Source: Ascaris suum (lineage: Eukaryota; Nematoda; Chromadorea; Rhabditida; Ascarididae). From it: a stretch of 64,000 bases of DNA. The position numbers were made by a program, and so were the translations under genes. Below, in pieces: positions 50,133 to 63,800 of the stretch. Location: NCBI GenBank assembly GCA_013433145.1, contig CM024169.1, positions 9,928,817-9,992,816 of the forward strand, written 5' to 3'. Positions within the stretch are counted from its first letter, which is position 1. The number at the start of each line of letters is the position of its first letter. A model generated the notes under the pieces. It was not told the DNA's origin and searched no databases. It saw only the letters and a program-made list of their open reading frames with translations.

Positions 50133-53100
50133 ATGTACGCTTTGGTGGCTGATCTGAAGGGCAGAGACGCGTTGAGGCATAGCGATTATCGCGATCAACG
50201 CTTCAAGGTAATCATTTAGTTTGCTGTATTTCACTTTTTGCGTTTCATAACAAATGACATCTAACTCGAAATGTCACCTATAAAGACATCTATTGAAGCA
50301 TTAGATGAATTGATTAATCGTAGGCAAACAAATCGAAGAGGCCTATTTTTAATTACATTTCAGTTGATTGAATTGTTTATTCTAGGTGTGAACAGGTGTT
50401 TTACAAGGGGTGATTTTGGTATGGGAAAAGAAATTTGAAATAGTGGCATACAATGACTTATTAGTGAAAATTGAAATACAAAAAAGAGATGTTGCTTCGC
50501 TGTATGGCATTCGCGAGTTGCGTAGCGCAAACTTAAACAGATAAGCGGGTCATCGAAAGCCGAAAGGTTTCAAGGGATAACTGTTATCATATGCGGCAGC
50601 CTCAGTTTCTCTTTGCTGTTGTTGTAGGCGTAATTACAACGAGTTCACCATTTAATGTTGTAAATGTTCTAGTCTTAAAGGGAAGAGAGGGGTGGGGGAC
50701 AGAGGAGGTTGACGAAATGAGTCGTAGGTACTGAGTGAGCGGAGCATTTCTGACTTAGAAAAGACCCCACACATTTCATTTTCTTGACGATCGGAGCGAT
50801 TTATAATCCAGCTTGAGCTGCCTTATTCGGCCTCAATATTCTTTGTCATCTAAAATGCAAGCAAACGAGAGGCGCTTTTATGCAGATTTTCGTCCATCTA
50901 GAATTAGTGATTCACCACTTTATGTACTCTTTGGGCTACTTTCTAAATTGAGAGGTGTACGAGACCGATTTTCCCTAATTCGTGCACAGTTGGGAGAATG
51001 GGGGGGGGGGGGGGGGGGGGACTGTTTCTCGTGACCTTGTATCGATTGTTTCGTATCACATAAAACTTCATTTAAACCTAATCGAGCGATCTAAAATCAC
51101 ATATAAGTTTTGATAAACAGAGAAGCGATAGATGGAACGTCGTGGAGTTTTTTGTGTTCTTTAATCAATTTTGCGAATCGCATCGAAATATCGCTTAATT
51201 TAAATGATTGTCTGATGTAAAATTGAATGGTTTCATAATTTGAGGGCACTTCTCGTGAACAGAGTCGACTTCTTGCAGTCTCTTCAACGCTCTATGTGGG
51301 GAATCTCTCATATTTCACCACTGAGGAGCAGGTCTTTTCTCAAATTTTTTCTGTTTAATTGTGAAGAGTAATGGATCGAGATTAGTTGTGGCATAATCTC
51401 ATGTAGTAGTGGATTATATCGTACCTTTTCCTATAGGGAGGAGAAGCTTGCTTTGCTGACTCGTTGACGCGTTACGCACTCGTCAGTCAGTGGGAGAGAT
51501 GGCAGACAACATTGCGTTGTTATTGTCGAAGAGACGATTCGTCTATGTTCTGCAGGGATTTCCACATCTGCTCTAGTTTATCTACGATCATTTTCTCACT
51601 GTGTTCCAAGTTAAAAAACGTTGCAAAGGAATTTCATCTTCCACAACTGTTAATTTTTTCGCAATGATGGGATTGAGATTGGGACAGATGAAATGCGACG
51701 TGACTAAGTTCTGAGAGGGGATGAGAGCGGACGTGAATGACCTCTGTGTTAACGGAGACTGAATATCTGCTGTGGCCGCCATCCTCTGATCATATTTCCA
51801 TGTCCACAGTACTGTGTAAGTGTTTACACCAAAGACCTCCAGATGTCGATGGGCTCTGTGAACGGGGTTCCCATCGACAGCTATTCCGCACTTAACCTTA
51901 TTCCAGCTTTTCGGTTTATCGCGATTACCTTTAGCTGTTATTTAAAATATTGTAAAGTGATAAGATGAGGATAGATTGGTATTTTCAGTTCACTTCACAT
52001 TGGCATCTTGCTGAGATATGCATACGACTCGAGCTGAGTGCGTACTAACTGTTTCAAAAGTAGAAGTCAAAGAACTTGATGATATTATTTTTGTGCATGG
52101 CGTGAATAGGAGTAAATGCCGTGGGGGAGGGGAGTGGGAGGAGGAATGTTTAGACTTGACTAGTAATCATTTGAGCTGACGGTTTCATTGAATCGAAGCG
52201 GACTGGCAGCGAAGACCTTTCACGCCCAATTTTTCATATAAATCCATAATTAATTTTCTTTGTGTTGAGTCTATTCTCTCATGTTTTATTATTCCCTGCA
52301 ATAAAAGTTAGTAAATGTTATCGGAAGCGCTGATAGTGATTCAGCGAAAAGATATGTTCCCTTATCCCGATTGCTTGTCTGTGTTGGATTTCGAAACCCG
52401 TTGAAGTTAGGCTTTTTATTTGCTTTTTCATATACTGCATAAAATTACCAGTAGTGTTGCCGATTCGCAGTTTGATGGTTGCTTTAAATTCATTTACTTT
52501 TTGGGTGCAAGCCATTCAGAATATGATAGAACATTCTAGAAAGTAATCTGTGACGGCAGTCATCATTTCTTTGGCAGAATTATTGTGCTTCATGACCCAT
52601 GAATTTTAATAGCACGAGCTCATGGTAGCTCTCTATTGTCAAATTTGCCTTCTTTCATTGAAATTAAGTTTGGCTCTTTGCCAAGATGGCATTCTTTCCT
52701 CAATACTTCTTTTTTCGAGCAATGGTATATTTTTCATTGATTGTTACACATCACTAATTTGTGAGATGCATCTTTGTCAGCGCGATGACATGCTTATTTT
52801 TATTTTCATTTTTAATTTTTGTATTATTAAATTATTGCATTCGATATATTAGTGGAATACCTACAATTTATAATTGAATAGTGCACACGAGAGAACAGTT
52901 ACAAGTTGTGCCTATAAATTATAGTTGAGTTGTGCTGGAACTATACTATGAAAACGTTAATGAAACAATCATTTTTTTTTCATCTACTCATCTCAGCTCC
53001 ATGGAGTTGTTGGGTTTTTTTTTTGCGGATACAGATTGTTCGTTTCAATTGTCGTCGATATTCGTTGATCTTAGTTCGTATTCCTAATAAGCATAATTTA

Positions 53101-55239
53101 TCTCTCAAGAGTTCTTTCTTCGGATGAGTGAACTCTTAACTCGGTTGTTGTAATAATTTATTTGAGGTGTACGAATTGTTCAGTCGTGCTGGCAGGATTC
53201 GTCGTATTATAATGGGCATTGATCGATTCAAGAAGACACCGTGTGGATTCTGTTTTGTTGAGTTAGTACCATTCCCTCATAATTTTTAACTCTTGCATGA
53301 AGCGTTTTTTTTTTTTTGCTTTTTGAGGGAGTGCACTCTTATCGAAGTACTGATGAGGTGCTCGTTACACATTTAATTAGCTGCATCTGAGGTTGCCGAC
53401 TGACTGCTAAAGCTAGCAACTCCTACATGTGATGGTACATAGTTGTGTGTTCTCGAAGGGTTGGAATCTGAAATCAGACGTCATTTTTTTGGTTGTTTTT
53501 CACCACGAAACCCCTTCAGATTGGAAGTCATTGCAGAATATAATTGCCTCATATTGAGAATTATAAAGCGACAACTCATACTATGGAGTTGTCGACAGTT
53601 TTTTGGATTATGTTGTGAACTGATTCAGCCTTACTGAGAGATGTGGCAGTCAGACGCTCATTTCGAGAACACATGTTGTATGCGTATTGTTGTTTTTAGA
53701 TGTAAAGGTTGTGGAAAGCCACTAACGGGAGAATTTGGCTAGTGTTGTCTGTTGTGACTTTTGTTATGCCCCCTACAGCCGTCTCTTTGCAATTTTTAGG
53801 CAGCTTTTTGACTTCCGTGATGTTTTCTATTAGTTATTAATTGTTCTGATGGCATAGAAAAGTTTGCATGGATGTGATCATCCTAGTTCTTTGGGGGGTA
53901 ATTATTGATATACACTTCATTCTAGGGTTGAAGAGTACATTTTCGTAATCCAATATTGATAATATTATTAACAGTGATAGCGCGATAGCGGTAATAGTGA
54001 TAGTAACACTTAAAAAATAAAAAGTGCAACTTAAAGGTATTATTACCGCGAGGATGCAGAAGATGCAATGCGTTGCATTAATGCGACACGGCTTGACGAT
54101 CGCATCATTCGCACCGATTGGGATGTGGGATTCGTCGAGGGTCGTCAATATGGACGTGGAAAACATGGAGGACAGGTGTGATGTGCACCTTTGGTGCTCT
54201 TACTTAGGCCTTCTTCTTATGCGTCTTTATCGGCTTGCTCTTAGTCTACTGCTCATTTCGTAGGTGTGGCTGCAAGAACTAAGGTTCTGTTCAGAGCAGA
54301 AATATTTTCCACTGCAGACGCTAAAAGGCATCTTCCGTTTAATTGTTTACATTGCTCAGAGCTAAGCCCGAAATAATGCAATAATGATTCATTGTAGGTT
54401 TCCCTTTTTGCTACCTTTCTATAGGGTTACTCAGAGGGATTTGGCCTCTTAATGGGAAGTCGTGAATGGAATGTGCATTATTTGTTGTCCTGACTGAAAA
54501 CATCAGTGACAGGCGCACAACAAGAGAAAACAAGTGCGCGGTCCTCCTCATTACTTCTTTTTATGGGAAAAACTGTTTTGGTAACGGGCCAAGAATTCTC
54601 CATTTATTTCCGACCTTATTAGCTGCTTTAATTCAAATTTGGTCTAAAAGGCTCAAGAACGTACTGAACATTTGATGAGATTTTTCGTTTCTACGCTTCT
54701 GGATGTTTATGTCGCAGTTCATGGAATTTTCTTGTGCATATTTGCAGGTGCGCGACGAATACAGAAAGGATTATGATCCGGGCAGAGGCGGATGGGGCAA
54801 AATGGTGCCACCGAAAAGTAATTTTCTCAGCTTCCTGTCTTTCGGATGCATTTTTTTGAATTTAAAATAGTGTTTTTGTCTAAAGTTTGAAAAGTCAAGA
54901 AGTATTTAATAGTGGTTCTCCATTATTTTTATCTGAATGCATTCGAACTGATGAGTTATTAAATTTGATTTGGTATCAGCCGTTTTTGTTCGTTCTTCAT
55001 GGTGATCGTTAGTTTGAGAAAGAGGAAAACGGGATCTACCTAAGCTCTTTTTTTTGCCTTCATATTGCCTGTTATTGTGCGAATTTTTTTATTGCATCAT
55101 TTATTTTTAGTTAATTCATGGAAGTGTGTTAAGTTTCGTGTATTTTGGTAAGTGGAATGGTTTGCGATGTTATTTGAGAGCGTACAATTCTAATACTTAC
55201 TGCAAGTCTAGCGTACTCTTTTATTTTGCAGTGGACTGA
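50133..55239 (+). CDS. ncbp-2: Nuclear cap-binding protein subunit 2 (CBP20), 6 exons
   Basis: CBP20 binds the m7G cap of nuclear RNA with CBP80 and supports splicing, export and decay. Exons: 50133-50207, 51245-51331, 53167-53261, 54037-54175, 54748-54817, 55232-55239. They join in phase to 157 residues; human CBP20 has 156. Exon 1 ends [10 protein letters not shown], and exon 2 carries RNP2 ([16 protein letters not shown]). Exon 3 has [15 protein letters not shown] and [11 protein letters not shown], completing RNP1 CGFCFVEY with exon 4. Exon 4 ends [20 protein letters not shown] and exon 5 is [20 protein letters not shown]. Tyr19 and Tyr42 occupy the places of the two cap-stacking tyrosines of the human protein. 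The last exon adds only Met-Asp-stop and is the least certain part. Acceptors of exons 2 and 3 are TTTGAG and that of exon 4 is TTAAAG, all weak. The 1.8 kb second intron has no other gene that I can see. Confidence 0.93.
51000..51020 (+). repeat. Poly-G run of 21
   Basis: Run of 21 G on the plus strand in the first intron of ncbp-2, the longest of the four runs. Confidence 0.98.
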
Positions 55240-55532
55240 GAACGGCGTCGGTCAGTTCACTGGATTCGCGCTGGAGAAGGGAGGAGGTGGTTGTGTACCG
55301 GCTATCGGGTTGCTATCACTAGTTATAAAAAGTGTTCATCGTTGGATTTTTGCGCGACAACATTTATGTACCGTGGATGTCGAGTGGTTTTTGTTTATTT
55401 TTTGGAGTTGTTTGATTTGTGCTCTCGTCGATATAGTTTTCAGCTAACGAGCTCTTTCTTGGAAACCATTCGAGGGAAATGAATTGAACATTGGAAAGGA
55501 ACTTTTGAAGGGGAGCAATTGCATTGAACTGG

Positions 55533-55538
55533 AATAAA
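55533..55538 (+). terminator. Candidate polyadenylation signal for ncbp-2
   Basis: AATAAA in the plus orientation, 294 bases after the proposed ncbp-2 stop; it is the first canonical signal downstream. Confidence 0.45.
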
Positions 55539-57626
55539 TTGTAAAGTGGAAAAACGAAGTCAGATCGGAAAAAAGCATCAGGTTTCGGCAATCTCTTTTC
55601 GGTATCTCTATTTGCTAACCTGTGAGGGTAATTCGTCTCAATTCATTTATGTCATTTCTTTCAACTACTAATTAGGTGGCTCATTTGAATTATATCCGAC
55701 CCGTCATCTTCCTCGCCATCGAAAGACTGCAAATTTTTCGGAGCTGGAGCCAGGTTCTGTTCAATATTTATACCCCACAGCATTACGATCGATCCATTTG
55801 GTAGTCGTTGTTGATTTTCGTGCAAAAAATGTTTTGTCTGCTAAGTGGAGGGGGCAGTGCTTGTGGTCAGCGTTTGGATTTGGCAGCGATGTAAAGAGGG
55901 GATTTGCTCATTGTTGTGGATTTCGTTTGAAGTTCCTCGTTCATGATTTGTTGCTATTTGGCGCTCGTACAATAAGTGTTCTGATAATGGTATATACATC
56001 TGCAATCTGACTTGTACCGGACTATTATTATTAACGTGATCATTTCGCTGACCATCGATAGGAGAGGGGGAGAAGCTGAGGAAAGATGATTAGTGGGAAT
56101 GGAAAATGAATTTGGAAATGTATAGGCCTCAGGACAGGTATCTTTCTGTGATTCATTTGTGGGATTTTTCAGGTCTTTGTTTACAGGAATTATAGGTTTA
56201 TAGGAATTTACAGAATTTTACGCTTATGGAAGTACACTTCATTATGCGATTCGCTGGAAAAGCAAGTTGACACGAGGTCTAATTTTTATTTCTGGTGTGT
56301 AAGCCTTTAGGGCAACACTGTGGTATTCGTTGTGAAATTGTGATGGAAGTGATTCTTGGATGATATTATTGGCCTATTGATTGTATACTTTAAGTTTCTG
56401 AGTAAGCTTATGGTCCAAAATGTTTTCTCTTCAATACAGCGACATCAGGTATTTCCAAAAAATTGTATCCTATGAGAGGTGATGCTCGTCGTTCTTGAAA
56501 GAAATTACAGGAATGGGCTGAAGATAATGTGAAGTGTTGATTGGTATCCAAACTGTGCGGATGTTTTGGCTTTTTTTGCGGCGTTTTATTGTGCATAGGA
56601 ATTTTTTGTGTGGATTTCGTAATGAATCGTTTCTGTCCTGATATGCTCCGTTCTTGATGATAATCATTGATTTTACCATAGCTCCGTTACCTTAGAAAGA
56701 TACGTTTCCTCAGCATATGCGGGTATTCTATACGCAATGAGCTTCTATGCCTCAAATGTGCGTGAAATCAGCTCCGCTTTTTATTTGATGTTAGAGGTTG
56801 GCTTCCTTCAGTGTTCAGTAACTACAGACAACCTCTGTTGCTCGACTTCTGTATTCGAATTAGATATGATGAACGAACGAGATGGCTTAAATCCTCGTTT
56901 TTGAAGGCTGTTATCTGGAACTCGTTTGCTGGAGAAAGGAGTTGCAGACGACTTGCAACACGACATGCCTAAGGAGAGGTGGAGGGGGAAGAGGAGGGCG
57001 GATAGTCAAGAGCTGGATTCTCCACCACTGACACTGTTTGTAATTACAAGGCGTTGAGGCACAACACCTGTACGAAATTTCAAATTATGGTTGTACTGTC
57101 ATAAGTTGAGTGATCCTTTTCTAAGCTGTGCACACATCACGTTAAGTAGTAATTAAGTTGTAAACACACTAAATGAATCAGTCAATGTGTTCGATGCGAT
57201 TAGGAAAGAGATGAAGGTAAAAAAGGATAGCAAGAGGATATATAGTTTATCATATTTGAGCGCCTCTTCGTTTTGGTAAGCAGCCTATAGAGGGCTGACC
57301 ATTGTTAGGATGATGCGAACGATGCTGTGTTGTACAGCAGTGATTTAAGGAAAGAAAAGAGATAAGGATAATGTAAATGAGGAGAGGAGAAGAAAAGGGA
57401 AAGGGTTAAGTGCATGTGAGGTGAAATTCAAGGTGATTTCCTGGGTGAATGTTGAATGAAGAGTTTCTACCGCTTGCTTCGTATTGGAACCCTTACGCAC
57501 CATTGGAGTGTTGTTACTACAGTCAATTGTCACAAAGAAACATGGGTGATGCGGTGACTTTTATTGATATTGCATAATATTAATCAACGCTTCTTAAAAT
57601 AAAGTGACGGTGTACAGTGGCTGCAA

Positions 57627-57774
<148 letters not shown>

Positions 57775-60648
57775 GCCACGTCTCTTAAAATGAATCTAGC
57801 TGCTGAAACTCATTATCATAATCTTAGTTCGATCGAAAAAGTTGAAAGCGCATTTTTCTCTTCCGCAAAGGCCATTTCGAACACCCTTTAGGAATTGCTT
57901 GTATATCCTCAATGTTGGGCATCGATTATGAGACGTTCTGTTACTTTGTTACGCGCTGTTAAATTGTATGGGTACCTTTGTTGAATTTTTTCTTCGCACT
58001 TCGAAACAATATACCAAGTGATCAACTTAAGTCGTTCTAGCAAAAAAGACAGATAGTATAAATTGTGAGTGGTACTCCGACATTTGAGAAGACGAGAAGG
58101 AAGCATCATCGATGAATTAAGAGGTATAAAATCAATGAAAATGCATAGTTTTGTCGTAAATGACATCATTTTCTCTTAATCGAAAAGGCAAATTATTTTT
58201 GCGTTTAATTGAAAAAGTAAATCGTGGTACATTTTGTCTCCAATAAGGTTTTATGCCATTTCGATTTGCACCGTAGTGAAGTTGATTGTTTAGATGAAAT
58301 TTGCTTTTGTTTTCACTGCACATTGTGCGCTTTTAAATAGTCGACTTTTCATAATACGTCGGATTAAATACTCGAATTAGATTGAATTTTGGAAAATACA
58401 ATACATTCATAGTTTTTAGAGTCATTTTTAAAATATTCTTCGAGTTAATTTCTATTCGGATTGACAAACATTACTATTTTCGCCACTATCATATGAGTGT
58501 GGCATCAGAAAATGTCGAAACATATTCGCTGTCAATAGCTGTTTATTTCACTCTCCAATTTTCTCTCTGAAGTACTCAACGTTCAATTAAGACATCAAAA
58601 TTGAATTACAGCAGTTTGGTGGTCTATCAATATTTAGCAATCCTGCTGATGAATATTCATATCACTGAATCATTTTATAGCATATGTCAACTTTAGGTAT
58701 TTGCAAGTTTTTATTCACCTTCCATTGCGTGTTATTATTGAGGGCTGTAAAGGTTGCATAATAAATGTAGCTGTGGATTAATGAAGATTGCATATGATCA
58801 CTCATCTTTTTTCATAATGGAACGCAAAAACATTATTATACGTAATGAGTATGGTGGCGATTGAAGTATTTGAAGAAAGAGAGGAAAGGTTATTATAGAG
58901 AATCCGATTCTGCACTTGTCAGCATCTGAACACACTTGCTTTATTACATTATCGATTGCAGTTTCAAAAATATGCATTTTCTGCAATTTTCTCAACAAAT
59001 AAATACTCTGTGCTTTTATTGACGTCGAGAGATTGTCATAAAAGATTCAGAGATGCGGTCAGAGACTTATATGCCTTGAAAACAGTTTTTTTAATGAATT
59101 CTTCATCCTTTAAAACAGTCCCAATGCATCTCGGAAATGTGCGGTATTAGCCGAACTATGGATTTTGAATAGTTATTTATGGACGTTATTTATTATTACT
59201 GGAACAAATTTGAATATAATATTTGAAAGCGTGATAATCGTAGTAAAACTACCGAGAAAGTTCGCTGTGGCAGCTGATGTGAAAGTGCTCTTAGAGTTCC
59301 GCTTATCTGATAGACTCGGAAAAAAACACGTCAGATAATAGACACGTTGATGGATCGACGAAGCAGTCGAACGAATTAAGAATGACAAAAAAGAAATAAA
59401 ATGTTGGTTACAAGTGAAATTAAATTAAGAATGCACTATTGCATAGAGTTTATAAAAATTCGTTCTTTTCCAACTGATCTGTTGTAAAGTATGGCCCGAC
59501 AATTATAAATGTATGCACGAGATTTTCCATGTATTCAAATGCCAACAAATTTTAGCCAATTTAAAATTGCTGTCGAAGGTGAACTGGATCATTCCCAGTA
59601 ATTTTCTTCGGCTCTAACTTCAATAGTTCCTGAGTTAATATCATTGGACTTATGGACGGACGGTGACATACATTCATAGATAGATAACACGACAATGTCA
59701 TAATTCCCGAAAAACTGGATGTATGACTTACCTGAATAAGGCATTCTATGGCCGTGCAACATGCCTTCTCACTGATAAGTTCGCGGTATCGCTCACCTAT
59801 CAGAAACTTTCAATTTGACTACGCAAATTTAAGTGTCCTAAATAACTTTTAGAATGCCATTATGCTGCTAAAGCTGCTCCTACTCATCAGATAAGCCCAA
59901 TGGAAAGTGCGGAAGGACTGCCTTAGGCATAAGACGCCGCGTCTTACCTATAGTGCAAATACTGCTTGCTGGCTTGCCTCTTTTTGAATATATGATTATT
60001 ACGTTTTTCATTGTTCTATTTCGAGACATAAGTACATGGAACATGGCTTACAATATTGCTTCTTCTATGGCCTTAGATATAGAAAGGTTGGAAGACCCCA
60101 AGATTTTTATCATTTTTTCTCTTTTTCTTTGCCTACCTCCCTCTCTTCCTTTCTCTCCTCGAATTGTTGAATAAACGAAAAGCTGAATGGAAGAGGCACG
60201 CTATCACGTTCAGCATTTGGCACTGAACACGTTCAGCAGCATTTCATTGCACGTAATAACGCCTGTTTCCAACCAGATGCGTCAGAGCGATATTGCTTAA
60301 CAACTGGCACTTCTCCAATTTTGTAATGTAAGCCTTTCACAAGGTCTTATAAACATCCTTCCGGCAGCAATTTCTGCAACAAATGCAGGACTCAGTCGTG
60401 TCTATATTCCTGCTTCAGGGAAACCATCCCAGTAGAAATGGTCTGCGTGGGCGTGGACAGGATTATCATTTATTTACTCGCATGAGTTATAAAGTGAACG
60501 AAATTTACCGCTACATCAACATCACTAATGGAAAATGTCTCGAAAGGGCGAAGAAAAGCTCAGAGAGCCACTTTGCAACTCTTCTGTCTGATGTTAAACA
60601 TTCATTTCTCAAGGGCGGGCTCTGGTGGTGTCGTGTCTATGCATCTGC

Positions 60649-60845
60649 ATGTGTGCGTGTGCGTTGTGTGTGTGTGTGTGCGTGTGCGTGCGTGTGTATG
60701 TGTGTGTGTGCGTTGCGCGTGCGTGTGTATGTGTGCGTGTGTGTGTATGTGTGCGTGTGCGTGTGTGTGTGTGCGTGTGTATGTGTGTGTGTGCGTGTGT
60801 GTGTGTGTGTGTGTGTGCGTGTTTGTGTGTGCGCGCGTGTGTGTC
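60649..60845 (+). repeat. (GT)n microsatellite with GC variants
   Basis: About 200 bases of alternating GT and GC dinucleotides with occasional TA. It is an alternating purine-pyrimidine tract and so a candidate for Z-DNA. The long Cys/Val open frames across it are artefacts. Confidence 0.95.
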
Positions 60846-63800
60846 TCAGGGCGTATTGTATCTCAGTATGCATCTCAATATGTATTGTCGGCGATCTCAT
60901 TTGGCCAACCACAAAAGATATATGCGTGGAATTTGAAAGGTGCGATCTAAATGCTGGCTGGACTCACAAATTCTTTCACGATGGGTCATATTCTGCAAGA
61001 ATCATCGGCATTTAAGGTTACCGTAAAATAATAAAGTTAGAATTGATACACTCAGAAATATTTGTTGAAGGAACTTTTATGTGAAACTTTTTGCAGCTGA
61101 ACGGACAGGCTGTCAACAGCATGGGGGTGACATTTCGTCTCCTTTTGAGTATTAGTGCAACCGGTTGGTTTAATGAGTGAAATCGTAACAAGTGAAGAGG
61201 CATATAGATGGCGTTATATGTTTTTTTGCATACTAAACAACGAGAGGATCTGCAAATATTCAGAAGGAACCACCTAACACTTCTATTATGAGTACTCAGA
61301 ACGGCCGACAAAATGCCTATTAGTTACAGTTTCCTGCAAAACCGACTGCTTATACATCCACAGTTTTCTGAATCTCTCCCTATTTATAAAAAGATAACGC
61401 CTGTAAACGTGCAGACTGCTTAAAAATGCAAGCTTTTACAATTCATAATCGGGTACTGATCATCACATTTGGCAATGTACATCATATGCGATCTACTCGA
61501 TCAGTGAAGCTTTCGTGGTTTGCGATTTGAAACCATCAAATGAATATGTAGACAAAAACACAATACATATGCGCATACGCATTGGCATTACTAATGATAA
61601 AAGGCGCATATTGTGTCAGCCTGACTAGCGTGCACTTCTAATGATTTTTGATTTGTTGCTACTTCCGCCGGTACGCTTTACGGGTATACTCCGACCAACA
61701 TTTTTTTGTATTGCTGTAAAGTTCTTTGCATCTGATGCGTTGCATTGCACAAGTGCAACCAAAAGTACGACGAATAGTCACTATGAAGATGTAAAATTCT
61801 ATGATGAAGCGATTACATTGAAACAATGCCATTCTTTCGTTGTAAAATATGTCACTGAAAAGGTGCCTGCATAAATGACTATTCAGCGCTCAGAAAGCCC
61901 GAAAGAAAAGAACGGAAAAGAACCTCAGAAAATGTTCCTCTTATATTCTTCATCAATTGCGTTGAATTTTTAACGAAGCAATTGATTAATGAGTATTAAA
62001 ATTTGTTTATAATTATTAAAAGTGATGTTCGTTTGTGGGAATAATTGAGAGATTGTCGATGTTACCTAATGCGAACCATTACCCAATAATTTGACGATAG
62101 CCGATGATGTTGACTATATCATAGAGATGGGTAAACTTGACGCTATATAACGGTACCATTCAGTGTAACGCCTCAATATATGTGCACACAAATTTATTTT
62201 TAGTGTGTATTCAGGTGAGGAATATACAACAAAAGAACGTCAATAACAGGAAGTGTATTTACACAGGCATTGACTCTCCATATGCATGCACCCACGTCGA
62301 TGCATCGACGCAGAGGTGAGCATTAATGTACAAGGCTTCGCCGATATAGTGCGTAAAGTGATAATGAGAATTGTGTACTACATCCAAAATCCTAGCAAAT
62401 ATCAGATGTAGCAAGAGATGTATTATTGTAACACATGCTGTGTTATCCGTCACCGTAGATAGCAAAAAGTAGTGCTACAGTAACGCATTTCTTTGTTATG
62501 CAAAGCGTTCCTAATGAATCCAGGTCGATACAACAACAATGGTTTTCGCAGTATTATCAGCTTAGTGCACACAGTAATTCTTAGCGATCGTTTTAAGAAA
62601 AAAACTATGATTTGCTTTTGGAGCGCGTTACATCTACTAAATTGAATGTATATTTTGCCCACCTCGGTGTACTCTACTGTGCTGTATAAGCAGAGAAAAA
62701 CTAATGTGCAGACGCAAAGCAATCAATTCACTAGAACTGCGTCAGAATCGGCGTATTAAAGAGCTGTCATTTGCATGTTTGGTTACCTGTGTCCTTTGTA
62801 AATTACTGCACTGTGTATGAAAGGTGTTCTACCCATGTTCCCCATCTGTGCTGCCTGTTTACCTCATTGCAACCGAAGGTTATGTCATTCCTCTCCTATA
62901 GCATCGATCGCATAATGTTTGTCTTGTTTCTTGTTATACGATGCTCTCTAAATTGTCGAAGCACTACTCAACACTGCCATCTATCAGCATTGGGTGCTTT
63001 ACGCCAACTCTTGCTTTAGTCCGATGCACTCAGCAATGCATTGTTAACTTGCGACATGTGCCGCTAACTGGGCACCAGCCGAATCGTTTGTCCGAGAAGA
63101 GGGATGGGCTGCCTAGCAAATAAACAATTAAACAACCTTTCCGTGGATACTTGTTAAGGAATAGGAAGGCTTTCAAAATAATGACCTTTTTTTCGAATCA
63201 CGTTGTGAGATCCTATGAAGTTTAGAAAATTTGGCCAACACTCACATTCCATTACATATAGGAAGTAAGCATATCACGGATGCTAATATTTTTTGGATCC
63301 GAATTCTCGTCTCACCATCAAGCAGTTGGAAAGTCCTTTGCATTCATTGCAGCTCCATTACGCCGTGCGTTCGCCCCGTATTGTTGCCCTGATAGCAGGC
63401 AACTATAAATCATTTATTGACGGCAATGACCGAACACTTGTTGTATTCTGGTAGACAACACGAAGTGCTCGTTGTTGGCAATGGTTCAGATCTGTCAGCG
63501 ATGAAATTTCAGATGGAATTGGCCCTTTGTAAATTATGAGAAGACATTATCACTATAGGAATTGATGATGAAAATCCAACTGAATGAAATAATATTGAGT
63601 TTGGAGATCGTCACGAGAATCTGAGTCTTGTCGCGTGAGAAACTCCTCAAAACCGATGATGAGAAAGCAATCTGCTGTTTTTTTTCCAGCCGCCAAGAAT
63701 ATCAGCTTCCGGTCATTTTTTTTAAAATCATGAACATGTGTTACTTGAATTGTGCCATCGCGTTTCTTCAGGCAAACATTGGAATTAACGATAATGAACA

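Noticed and set aside
60383..61015. Long Cys/Val-rich open frame (210 codons) on the plus strand, with overlapping frames on both strands
   Set aside because: Most of it is the translation of the GT/GC microsatellite; stop-free dinucleotide repeats give long frames by chance.
61018..61311. Minus-strand frame with CLVCKKTYNAIYMPLHLLRFH, resembling a C2H2 zinc finger
   Set aside because: Spacing of the ligands is off, there is a single copy only, and no flanking exons were found.
63294..63305. GGATCCGAATTC, adjacent BamHI and EcoRI sites as in a cloning linker
   Set aside because: The flanking DNA continues seamlessly in local composition with no vector sequence; a chance 12-mer is the simpler explanation.
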